From CAZEUZ01 sp964515805 (GTDB taxonomy: Bacteria; Pseudomonadota; Gammaproteobacteria; Pseudomonadales; Cellvibrionaceae): DNA of 8,181 bases. The translations under genes and the position numbers were made by a program. The notes under the pieces were generated by a model that ran no database searches, was not told the origin of the DNA, and was given only the letters and a program-made list of their open reading frames with translations. Location: the NCBI GenBank assembly GCA_964515805.1, contig CAZEUZ010000052.1, forward strand, positions 1-8,181. Reading direction: 5' to 3'. Below are positions 1 to 6,443 of the stretch, one piece after another. Numbering within the stretch: the stretch's first letter is position 1; each line of letters starts with the position of its first letter.

Positions 1-1175
1 ATTAACTTCATAAAAGTGCGTTCATCCAAACCACTCAGGGTATGTTTCATATGTTTAAAGTTAGAGGTATAGACATCAATGGCGCCAAATTTTTCTTTGG
101 CCTCTATTTCCGAATACCCCACAGTGGCAATATTAGGCTGGCTAAATACGGCTGTGGGAATGAATTGATAATCCACACGGTACTGAGGTTGGCCGCTATA
201 GAGATTGCGCGCCAGCGCCATACCTTCCGCCAGTGCCACAGGCGTTAATTGGACGCGATTGATCACGTCACCAACAGCATAGATGGAAGCTTCGTCTGTT
301 TGAAAATCTTCATTAACGATAATTGCCCCTTGATCATCTAGCCTTACATGCGTATTTTCCAGGCCCAGATTGTCAGTCTTAGGTAAGCGGCCAGTATTGT
401 ACATCACCGCGTCGACTTCAAAGTTAGCCCCACTATCAGTGACAGCCAGTAAACTGCCATCTTCATTTTTTTCGATGCGCTCCAAACAGCTATTAAAGTG
501 CAGGTTAACACCCTTTTTTTGCATTTCATCGGCAACAAAAGTGCGAACATCATCATCGAACCCACGTAAAAATAGAGGACCTCGATAAATCTGATGAGTC
601 TCGGCACCGAGACCGTTAAAGATACCGGCAAATTCAACAGCAATATAACCACCACCGACGATTAGCACCCGTTTGGGAAATACCGGCAGATAAAATACTT
701 CATTGGAGCTAATGATATGCTCCTTGCCGGGAATATCGGGAATGTATGGCCAGCCGCCGACGGCGATCAAAATTCGCTCAGCCGAATAAACCTTACCGTT
801 AACTGCAACGCTATGGGCGTCGACCAGTGTTGCCCTGCCATCCAATATCTCAACACCGGCATTGTTAAGCATATTTTTATAGATGCCATTTAAGCGCTCG
901 ATTTCTTTGGTTTTATTATCTCTCAGCGTAGGCCAGTCAAACTGGCCATCAGAGACAGACCAGCCATAGTTGCGAGCCGCATGAAATTCTTCGGAGAAAT
1001 GTGAACCGTAAACAAAAAGCTTTTTCGGGACGCAACCGACATTAACACACGTACCGCCAAGATAAAGATCCTCGGCAATGGCAACCTTGACTCCATATTG
1101 AGCTGCTATCCGGCTGGCGCGAACACCGCCGGAACCAGCTCCGATAACAAAAAAGTCATAATCATACTTGGCCAT
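1..1175 (-). CDS. gor: Glutathione reductase (NADPH), C-terminus cut by the window edge
   Basis: Reduces glutathione disulfide to two glutathione molecules with NADPH; a cytoplasmic, FAD-containing homodimer of the pyridine nucleotide-disulfide oxidoreductase family. 391 codons are present of about 450 expected. The FAD-binding GAGSGG lies at residues 12-17. The redox-active disulfide motif GGTCVNVGCVPKK carries C43 and C48. The NADPH-binding GGGYIA lies at 174-179, followed by R198 and R204, the arginines that in E. coli Gor select NADPH over NADH; A179 and A183 also match. The second FAD motif (AVGDV followed by QLTPVALAEG) and the family-typical FKHMKHTLSG are readable. The dimer-interface domain with the catalytic His-Glu pair lies beyond the edge. 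The start is supported by GAGGA (minus strand, 1184-1180) four bases before the ATG. It lies 71 bases downstream of the DUF3574-like gene on the same strand. gor is a classical OxyR target, which fits the nearby oxyR. No frame break is seen. Confidence 0.96.
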   Translation of the reverse strand, partial: MAKYDYDFFVIGAGSGGVRASRIAAQYGVKVAIAEDLYLGGTCVNVGCVPKKLFVYGSHFSEEFHAARNYGWSVSDGQFDWPTLRDNKTKEIERLNGIYKNMLNNAGVEILDGRATLVDAHSVAVNGKVYSAERILIAVGGWPYIPDIPGKEHIISSNEVFYLPVFPKRVLIVGGGYIAVEFAGIFNGLGAETHQIYRGPLFLRGFDDDVRTFVADEMQKKGVNLHFNSCLERIEKNEDGSLLAVTDSGANFEVDAVMYNTGRLPKTDNLGLENTHVRLDDQGAIIVNEDFQTDEASIYAVGDVINRVQLTPVALAEGMALARNLYSGQPQYRVDYQFIPTAVFSQPNIATVGYSEIEAKEKFGAIDVYTSNFKHMKHTLSGLDERTFMKL

Positions 1176-1246
1176 AAATTCCTCGGTTTAGATACGCTGA
1201 TTGGGGAAAATGCGCAGCAGAACGATATGATTAAACATAACGCATG

Positions 1247-1621
1247 CTAATCTTCTTCATAGTCTGAACCGATAAAATTCCACTCCAACACGGGCACTGT
1301 GACAAGCATCACTGAGTCTTGCTTAAATTGCTTGGAGTACCTAGAAGCTAACTTTTTTGCTTTTTTGAGGTCTTCCGCTTTTATTATGGCAGTGAGTATC
1401 TTGGAGCGTTCAGGATCGCCTTTGTAGTAGCCAACAGATTCAACGACATTAAAATTATCGAAGGTGCCTGCTATTTCTTTTTGCTGAAAAGACATCCATT
1501 CCTCTTCCGAGACAATGCCCCCATCTGGAATGGATAAGCCAAAAAACATGCGTAATCTGAGCGTTTCAGTAGTGAATTTATCGTTATTATTAGCCTTCTT
1601 AAAGAAATTAAAGGAAAACAT
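1247..1621 (-). CDS. Small DUF3574-like protein of unknown function
   Basis: A 124-residue protein resembling the DUF3574 family. The recognisable core is RMFFGLSIPDGG at residues 24-35, the acidic EEEW at 39-42, and ERSKIL at 71-76 leading into a beta strand. The pattern suggests a small alpha/beta fold, but the biochemical function is unknown. I recognise it by remembered motif only, so the family call is probable rather than certain. As I recall, many family members carry an N-terminal export or lipoprotein signal. This one begins MFSFNFFKKANNND with no convincing signal peptide or lipobox, so it is probably cytoplasmic. It has no cysteines, so it is not itself a thiol enzyme. The start is well supported: GAGGT (minus strand, 1632-1628) lies six bases before the ATG. 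It sits between oxyR and gor on the same strand, which hints at, but does not prove, a link to oxidative stress. Confidence 0.85.
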   Translation of the reverse strand: MFSFNFFKKANNNDKFTTETLRLRMFFGLSIPDGGIVSEEEWMSFQQKEIAGTFDNFNVVESVGYYKGDPERSKILTAIIKAEDLKKAKKLASRYSKQFKQDSVMLVTVPVLEWNFIGSDYEED

Positions 1622-1686
1622 TTTTTTACCTCATGTTTATTTGTTATAACTGGTTTGACCGTAAGTACTAAGCCTATAAATTTGCG

Positions 1687-1692
1687 ATTATA
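1687..1692 (-). promoter_or_regulatory. Possible -10 box upstream of the DUF3574-like gene
   Basis: A perfect TATAAT hexamer on the minus strand inside the 130-base gap between oxyR and the DUF3574-like gene. It would place transcription start near 1680, giving a leader of about 60 bases. No good -35 hexamer is found 16-18 bases upstream, so this is either activator-dependent or fortuitous. No terminator-like hairpin with a T-run was seen in the gap, so read-through from oxyR is also possible. Confidence 0.35.
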
Positions 1693-1751
1693 CCGGCAAT
1701 TCAATACCAGCACTATGTGCCATCCCGCTCACCAAACAATTTTTAACTGTC

Positions 1752-2669
1752 TTATTTTTTGGCATTGCGCTGGCCCAGATCAATCGCTTTGCGCAGTATG
1801 TCTACCGCTTTGTGTCGAGGGAAACTAGCTCGCCAAGCTAAAGCTACCTGGCGTCGAGCATTGTCGACAGCCAACGGTCGGGTTATCAGGGTATTTGGGC
1901 TATAATCTCTCATCGCTGCTGATTTTGGCAAAATGGTAATACCCATACGAGAAGCCACCATATGACGCAATGTTTCCAGTGAACTACCCTCGGCAGCAGT
2001 GCGGATGTGTCCACTTTGGTCGTCCTGCGTCATCAACAAGTTAGGTAATGCCTCGACAATTTGATCGCGGAAACAGTGCCCTTCCCCCAATAACAACACA
2101 TTTTCCTGCTGAAGATCATCGGGCTTAATGTAGCCTTTAGTTGCTAGTGGATGACTGATTGGCAACAATACGACAAAGGATTCTTCATACAATGTCTGCG
2201 TCACCACATCGGTCTCGGTAAACGGCAGCGCAACGATGATGACATCCAGCTCTCCTTTACGCAGGCGCTCTCGCAAGGTCGCGGTATACCCCTCTTCAAT
2301 ATACAGCGGCATATTGGGTGCAATGTCTTGTAGAGGTGGAATAAATTGTGGAAACAAGTAAGGGCCAATGGTAAAGATGGCGCCGACTTTTAATGGGCTG
2401 TTCAATTGATCTTTACCAGCAACAGCGATGTCTTTGATGGCTGAAGTTTGCTCTAATACTTTTTGCGCCTGAGTGATGATTTGTTCTCCCAGAGGGGTCG
2501 GCTGCACGCGTGTTTTAGAGCGTTCGAACAGGGCCACCCCCAGTTCATCTTCCAGTTTCTTAACCGCAACACTCAGCGTGGGCTGAGCAACAAAACAGCG
2601 CTCTGCGGCACGGCCGAAATGCTGTTCTTGGGCGAGTGTTACAATGTAGCGAAGTTCTGTCAGAGTCAT
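1752..2669 (-). CDS. oxyR: OxyR, LysR-type hydrogen-peroxide-responsive regulator (one-cysteine form)
   Basis: A cytoplasmic tetrameric transcription factor that senses peroxide and activates antioxidant genes such as catalase, alkyl hydroperoxide reductase, glutaredoxin and gor. At 305 residues it is full length. The winged helix-turn-helix occupies about residues 1-60 (FGRAAERCFVAQPTLSVAVK) and the LysR effector domain about 90-300. The sensor motif GEGHCFRDQ places the peroxidatic cysteine exactly at C199. T100, T129 and H198, implicated in peroxide binding in Pseudomonas OxyR, are all present. The resolving cysteine normally at 208 is leucine (codon TTA), and the only other cysteine is C25 in the DNA-binding domain. 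SSLETLRHMVASRMGITILP (229-248) is typical of OxyR. The start is set by the conserved MTLTELRYIV. No Shine-Dalgarno sequence is visible before it. It is divergent from the SDR gene, and a palindromic site between the two suggests autoregulation. Confidence 0.95.
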   Translation of the reverse strand: MTLTELRYIVTLAQEQHFGRAAERCFVAQPTLSVAVKKLEDELGVALFERSKTRVQPTPLGEQIITQAQKVLEQTSAIKDIAVAGKDQLNSPLKVGAIFTIGPYLFPQFIPPLQDIAPNMPLYIEEGYTATLRERLRKGELDVIIVALPFTETDVVTQTLYEESFVVLLPISHPLATKGYIKPDDLQQENVLLLGEGHCFRDQIVEALPNLLMTQDDQSGHIRTAAEGSSLETLRHMVASRMGITILPKSAAMRDYSPNTLITRPLAVDNARRQVALAWRASFPRHKAVDILRKAIDLGQRNAKK

Positions 2670-2678
2670 ATCAGTATC

Positions 2679-2684
2679 AATATA
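2679..2684 (-). promoter_or_regulatory. Possible oxyR -10 box
   Basis: TATATT on the minus strand, ending ten bases before the oxyR ATG. It would start transcription around 2672, leaving only two or three bases of leader. That is consistent with the absence of a Shine-Dalgarno sequence before oxyR. There is no good -35 hexamer, and the box partly overlaps the OxyR-like palindrome, which would suit autorepression. Weak evidence. Confidence 0.25.
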
Positions 2685-2696
2685 GGCTTGAACTAT
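2682..2696. promoter_or_regulatory. Putative OxyR-binding half (ATAG-N7-CTAT)
   Basis: The sequence ATAGGCTTGAACTAT matches all eight outer bases of the OxyR half-operator consensus ATAG-N7-CTAT. A full OxyR tetramer site repeats this after seven bases. Here the expected second copy is poor, although a different palindrome, TAAT-N6-ATTA (2704-2717), is centred about 21.5 bases away, close to the usual 22-base spacing. The site lies 13 bases upstream of oxyR, between oxyR and a divergent gene. This is the usual place for LysR-type autoregulation. The binding role is inferred. Confidence 0.5.
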
Positions 2697-2701
2697 TTGT
2701 T

Positions 2702-2707
2702 TATAAT
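2702..2707 (+). promoter_or_regulatory. Likely -10 box of the SDR gene
   Basis: A perfect TATAAT on the plus strand, 36 bases before the ATG at 2744. It predicts a start near 2714 and a leader of about 30 bases. No consensus -35 lies 16-18 bases upstream: that region is AATATAG, at the edge of the OxyR-like palindrome. Promoter strength or control may therefore depend on bound OxyR. Confidence 0.45.
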
Positions 2708-2743
2708 CTTCTTATTAAATCAAACTATCGAAAAAAGGCAAGT

Positions 2744-3646
2744 ATGCAAAAGGAAAAAATAGCGAAAAAAAAAGAAAAAATACTGATACTTGGTTTTGGT
2801 GATCTAGGTGAACATTTAGCCTCGTCTCTTGCTAATTACTACCGTATCACCGGTGTTTGTCGACGGCGAAAATCATCAGCTTACGCCGATATCTTATCTG
2901 CAGACTGCCGTCAGCGGGAAGCGCTGCAACCGATTTTAGAAAACCATTTCGATGTTATCGTGATGACCTTCACACCGGACGCCATCACTGACGAAGGCTA
3001 CCGGTCTAATTATGTGGACACTGCTTCCACATTACTGGCTATCCTGTCTTCTTTGGATAAACAGCCGCGCTTGATTGTGTTTGTCTCTAGTACCAGTGTC
3101 TATGGCCAGCAGAATGGCGACTGGGTCAATGAATTATCGCCAACCACACCGCAACATTTTAGTGGGCGCCGGTTATTGGAAGCGGAACAGTTACTTATAT
3201 TAAGCCCCTGGTCCACTTGTATTGTGCGCTGTTCCGGTCTCTACGGGCCCGGTCGACGCCGCTTAATTGAACAAGTGATCTCCGGCAAGGGCTGCGAAAC
3301 AGAATCGGCAATTATCAGTAATCGAATTCATATCGAAGACTGTGCTAACGCTATTGCTCATCTCATTAATCAACAAAAATACATGCCTTTAGCCGACTGT
3401 TATCTTCTCAGCGACTGTGCACCGACACCGTTGTGGGAAGTAAAGCAATGGTTGGCAAATGCACTTAAGCTGCCTGTGAATCACTTCAGTAAAAACAACA
3501 CGTTGGCAAATGCTGTGCGAATAAATAAACGGGGTAATAAACATTGCGACAATGGTCGCTTATTGGCGAGTGGTTACCAGTTCATCTACCCTTCTTTTAG
3601 GGAGGGGTACGGTCAGTTATTAAAGCAGGAAAAAGTTGATTGTTAA
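2744..3646 (+). CDS. YeeZ-like atypical SDR / NAD-dependent epimerase-dehydratase family protein
   Basis: A 300-residue soluble protein with a Rossmann fold resembling E. coli YeeZ; its substrate is unknown. The dinucleotide-binding glycine motif GFGDLG is at residues 17-22. FVSSTSVYG (113-121) is the family strand-4/5 signature, followed by SGRRLLEAE (140-148), LYGPGR (166-171) and a C-terminal GYQFIYPSFREG (277-288). All align by eye with YeeZ. The classical catalytic YxxxK pair is not present at the SGRR position, so dehydrogenase activity is doubtful; a binding or unusual catalytic role is possible. I chose ATG 2744 because AAGG (2735-2738) precedes it and because upstream in-frame codons overlap oxyR. 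The N-terminus (MQKEKIAKKKEK) is lysine-rich and encoded by runs of A, including A9 at 2765-2773. It has ten cysteines. It is divergent from oxyR and convergent with rsmI. Confidence 0.85.
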   Translation: MQKEKIAKKKEKILILGFGDLGEHLASSLANYYRITGVCRRRKSSAYADILSADCRQREALQPILENHFDVIVMTFTPDAITDEGYRSNYVDTASTLLAILSSLDKQPRLIVFVSSTSVYGQQNGDWVNELSPTTPQHFSGRRLLEAEQLLILSPWSTCIVRCSGLYGPGRRRLIEQVISGKGCETESAIISNRIHIEDCANAIAHLINQQKYMPLADCYLLSDCAPTPLWEVKQWLANALKLPVNHFSKNNTLANAVRINKRGNKHCDNGRLLASGYQFIYPSFREGYGQLLKQEKVDC

Positions 3647-4521
3647 CCGGCTGAATCAATACGATGCACGGCCCACTGGTATAAAGAGCGTTTCTTAACG
3701 CCGGTCAACTTAGCCGCTATCTTGACTGCCTGTTTGGCGGGTAACTCTTTCAAAAGGATGGACAAAGTTTGTTCTGCCTTCCGGTCTAGTTCATCAATCT
3801 TTTGAGGTTGCTCATACCCTTTAACCAATAAAACTATCTCACCTTTTTGCTGGTCGTTATCCGCTTGCAGCCGATTTATCAATTGTTTCAATGGGGCTTC
3901 AATAATTGTCTCAAAATACTTGGTTAATTCTCGCGCTAAAACAATGATGCGGTGGTCTCCGAAAATCTTTTTCATATCCTCTAAAGCGGCCAATAGGCGG
4001 TGAGTTGATTCATAAAAAATCAAGGTTCTTGACTCGAACGCCAGGTGCTCCAATAATTGCTGACGAGCATGAGCTTTAGGTGGCAAGAACCCTTCAAAAA
4101 TAAAGCGGTCGGAAGGTAATCCGGCCGCCGATAACGCCGTAATCAAGGCGCAAGGGCCAGGTATAGGAATCACTTTAACACCCACATGGCGAGCGCACCT
4201 AACTAACTGATAGCCAGGGTCGGATATCAGCGGGGTACCTGCATCAGCAATGAGAGCTATACTGCTTCCCTGCGCCAACAAATTAATTAATTGCTGGCGG
4301 CGGCGCTCATCGCTGTAATCATGATAAGCAATTAACGGTGTATCAATAGCAAAATATTTCAGTAAACGAGCGCTATTACGAGTATCCTCTGCGGCAATAT
4401 GATCGACTGATTGTAGAACAGCTACCGCTCGCGGTACCATATCATCTAAATTGCCAATGGGCGTGGCCACTATGTAGAGCACTCCATTTGTATCGAGTGT
4501 GCTAGTTACTAAATCCGACAT
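3643..4521 (-). CDS. rsmI: 16S rRNA (cytidine(1402)-2'-O)-methyltransferase RsmI
   Basis: Methylates the 2'-hydroxyl of C1402 in the decoding centre of 16S rRNA using S-adenosylmethionine. It belongs to the tetrapyrrole (class III) methyltransferase fold. At 292 residues it has the usual length (E. coli YraL is 286). Motifs in order are VATPIGNLDD (18-27), AEDTR (44-48), DAGTP (93-97, cofactor-binding loop), IPGP (120-123), FEGFLP (142-147), FYESTHR (169-175) and GEIVLLV (227-233), followed by a C-terminal helical region with KKRSLYQWAV. The start has GGAG on the minus strand about ten bases upstream, a slightly long spacing, but the next in-frame ATG would remove the SAM-binding motif. It is divergent from lpoA with a 69-base gap, the same arrangement as in E. 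coli. Its stop codon overlaps that of the convergent SDR gene. Confidence 0.97.
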   Translation of the reverse strand: MSDLVTSTLDTNGVLYIVATPIGNLDDMVPRAVAVLQSVDHIAAEDTRNSARLLKYFAIDTPLIAYHDYSDERRRQQLINLLAQGSSIALIADAGTPLISDPGYQLVRCARHVGVKVIPIPGPCALITALSAAGLPSDRFIFEGFLPPKAHARQQLLEHLAFESRTLIFYESTHRLLAALEDMKKIFGDHRIIVLARELTKYFETIIEAPLKQLINRLQADNDQQKGEIVLLVKGYEQPQKIDELDRKAEQTLSILLKELPAKQAVKIAAKLTGVKKRSLYQWAVHRIDSAG

Positions 4522-4590
4522 GCAATTTGATCTCCAGTGGCGAAAGGATCTTTAAAAGAAAGGAACCGTTAAAAGAGAGTTAGAGAAACA

Positions 4591-6435
4591 GTGAAACGAT
4601 TATTGATCATTTGCTTTACATTGACAATTTGCGCTTGTACCACTCAGACAACGAAACAAGGTGGCGGCAGTGACGCAGTTACCATCAATCAACTAATCAA
4701 CCAGTTGCGGCAGGTAGAACAGCAGACATTTCCGGAAAAGAATCGACGCTTGCTCGCTGTTGCCAGTCGTTTGCTTGAAAGCAATGAATACGACTGGGCG
4801 CATAGAGCTATCCAATCTATTAATCAAAGTTTGTTAAACGACAGCGAATATGTTGATTATAGTCTAGTAGCCAGCGATATTTTTATGCAGCGACAGCAAT
4901 TTTCTAAAGCAAATGCGCTGTTGACAGACTCCAGACTAAACCGACTGCGGGATAAGTTGACACTTAAAAATCAACAGCTATTACACCTGCATAGAGCTAA
5001 CTTGTTCAGTCAACTCGGCAATATCGAGGCCAGCATCAATGAACGTGTTATCTTGTCAACGATACTGCCGCCTGGTCAACAAGAAATTGAAAATCAAGAA
5101 GCCATATGGGCAAGCTTAACCTCGTTACCCATAAAACGGCTCCAGCTATTGTCAACTACTACTATCTCTATAGTGCAGGGATGGTACCAGTTGGCGCTTA
5201 TCAACAAACAATATCAGAATGCGTTGGACGCCCAAAATAATGCTATCGATCAATGGATTGCCAACAATCCCAATCATCCTGCGAGTTATCAATTACCGAC
5301 GGAACTGCAACTCATAAAACAAGTGATTAACCAGCGCCCTAAGAAAGTTTCTCTGCTGTTGCCCATGCAAGGGAAATTAGCTAAGGCAGGACGCGCTATT
5401 CGCGATGGTTTCTTCGCTGCTTATTATCATGCTGCCAAACAAGGTTGGAATGTACCGATCGTATCCGTATTAGACACCAGCAGTGCTACTATTGGCACAG
5501 TGTATGATCGAGCTGTTGGCGATGGCGCCGAGCTTATTATCGGGCCCTTAAGTAAAGATAATGTTACCTCCTTACAATTACGCTCGCAGTTACCGGTTAC
5601 TACACTGGCCCTAAACTACCTGGATGATGCTCAACCCAACGATAACTTGTTTCAATTTGGTTTGTCTCTCGATGTCGAGGCGATGCAGACAGCTGAACGC
5701 GCATGGTTGGAGGGGCATCGCGCTGCGCTAGTTATAGCACCAGAAACCAATTGGGGAAGACGTACCGCCCAAGTGTTTATCGAGAAATGGGAAACATTGG
5801 GCGGTGAGCTTGCCGACTACAGTAAATTTAGTAACCAGGAGAACTACGCAAATGTTGTTAAATCGGCATTGCGTATTGATAAAAGCCAACAGCGCGCAAG
5901 TTTACTCAAGCGTTTGCTGGGGGGCAATTCATTTGAATTCGAGCCGCGCCGGCGAGCCGACATCGACATGATATTTTTAGTTGCTCGTATGGAGGAGGCG
6001 CGACAACTTAAACCGGCTTTAAACTTTTACTATGCCAGTGATATTCCAGTTTATTCGACCAGCCAAATATTCTCGGATACACAGCAAGATTTCAATCGTA
6101 ATGATTTAAACGGTATTCGTTTCACCACCCTGCCCTGGACACTGGATGATAGTATCCCTGCAAAACAATCCATCCTGGACAACCTTACTATTGATGACGC
6201 TTATTCTCGTCTCTACGCAATGGGAGCGGATACTTTTTTATTGCTTTTTCGCCTACCGCAATTGCAGCAAATAGCCAATACCACGCTTGATGGAACCACT
6301 GGTCAACTACGATTAGCTGAAGGCAACCGTATTATACGCAAGCAACCGTGGGCAGAAATTTATAGAGGTGAAGTTAGACCATTACCTACGATCATCACTG
6401 ATTACAAACAAGGATCAGTCGAGCACCTTAATTAA
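4591..6435 (+). CDS. lpoA: Penicillin-binding protein activator LpoA (outer-membrane lipoprotein)
   Basis: An outer-membrane lipoprotein that reaches through the periplasm to activate the peptidoglycan synthase PBP1A. At 614 residues it lies between the Haemophilus (about 575) and E. coli (678) proteins. A short signal peptide ends in a lipobox with acylated C16 (ICAC, residues 13-16); cysteine at -2 is uncommon. Residue 17 is Thr, not Asp, which favours outer-membrane sorting. Residues about 28-245 form the helical TPR-like N-domain, closing with the family-typical NNPNHPASYQLPTE. From K251 (KKVSLLLPMQGKLAKAGRAI) runs the periplasmic-binding-protein-like LppC domain, with ELIIGPLSKDNV, AETNWGRR-like APETNWGRR and FRTTLPW-like IRFTTLPW segments. 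The start is GTG with only weak purine-rich sequence (AGAGAG, AGAG) upstream. A weak promoter, TTGATC (4527-4532) with TTTAAA (4551-4556) at 18-base spacing, is possible. It is the first gene of the lpoA-yraN-diaA-dolP run. Confidence 0.95.
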   Translation: MKRLLIICFTLTICACTTQTTKQGGGSDAVTINQLINQLRQVEQQTFPEKNRRLLAVASRLLESNEYDWAHRAIQSINQSLLNDSEYVDYSLVASDIFMQRQQFSKANALLTDSRLNRLRDKLTLKNQQLLHLHRANLFSQLGNIEASINERVILSTILPPGQQEIENQEAIWASLTSLPIKRLQLLSTTTISIVQGWYQLALINKQYQNALDAQNNAIDQWIANNPNHPASYQLPTELQLIKQVINQRPKKVSLLLPMQGKLAKAGRAIRDGFFAAYYHAAKQGWNVPIVSVLDTSSATIGTVYDRAVGDGAELIIGPLSKDNVTSLQLRSQLPVTTLALNYLDDAQPNDNLFQFGLSLDVEAMQTAERAWLEGHRAALVIAPETNWGRRTAQVFIEKWETLGGELADYSKFSNQENYANVVKSALRIDKSQQRASLLKRLLGGNSFEFEPRRRADIDMIFLVARMEEARQLKPALNFYYASDIPVYSTSQIFSDTQQDFNRNDLNGIRFTTLPWTLDDSIPAKQSILDNLTIDDAYSRLYAMGADTFLLLFRLPQLQQIANTTLDGTTGQLRLAEGNRIIRKQPWAEIYRGEVRPLPTIITDYKQGSVEHLN

Positions 6436-6443
6436 ATAAACTG

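Noticed and set aside
404..655. Open frame on the minus strand inside gor
   Set aside because: It overlaps the NADPH-domain codons of gor in another frame; the gor frame carries all the family motifs and is continuous to the edge.
1210..1245. ATGCG/CGCAT repeat between the DUF3574-like gene and gor as a terminator
   Set aside because: Five-base stem with a 26-base loop; the short T stretch on the minus strand is not enough for an intrinsic terminator.
1471..1713. Overlapping minus-strand frame upstream of the DUF3574-like gene
   Set aside because: It shares DNA with a better-supported gene that has a good Shine-Dalgarno sequence and family motifs; the alternative protein has no recognisable features.
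2636..2743. A 36-residue N-terminal extension of the SDR protein starting at ATG 2636
   Set aside because: It would overlap the start of oxyR and cover the promoter region, has no homology-like motif, and the ATG at 2744 has an AAGG ribosome site close to the Rossmann glycine motif.
3587..3609. Inverted repeat TACCC/GGGTA near the end of the SDR gene as a terminator
   Set aside because: It lies inside the coding region, has only a five-base stem with a 13-base loop, and has no T-run after it.
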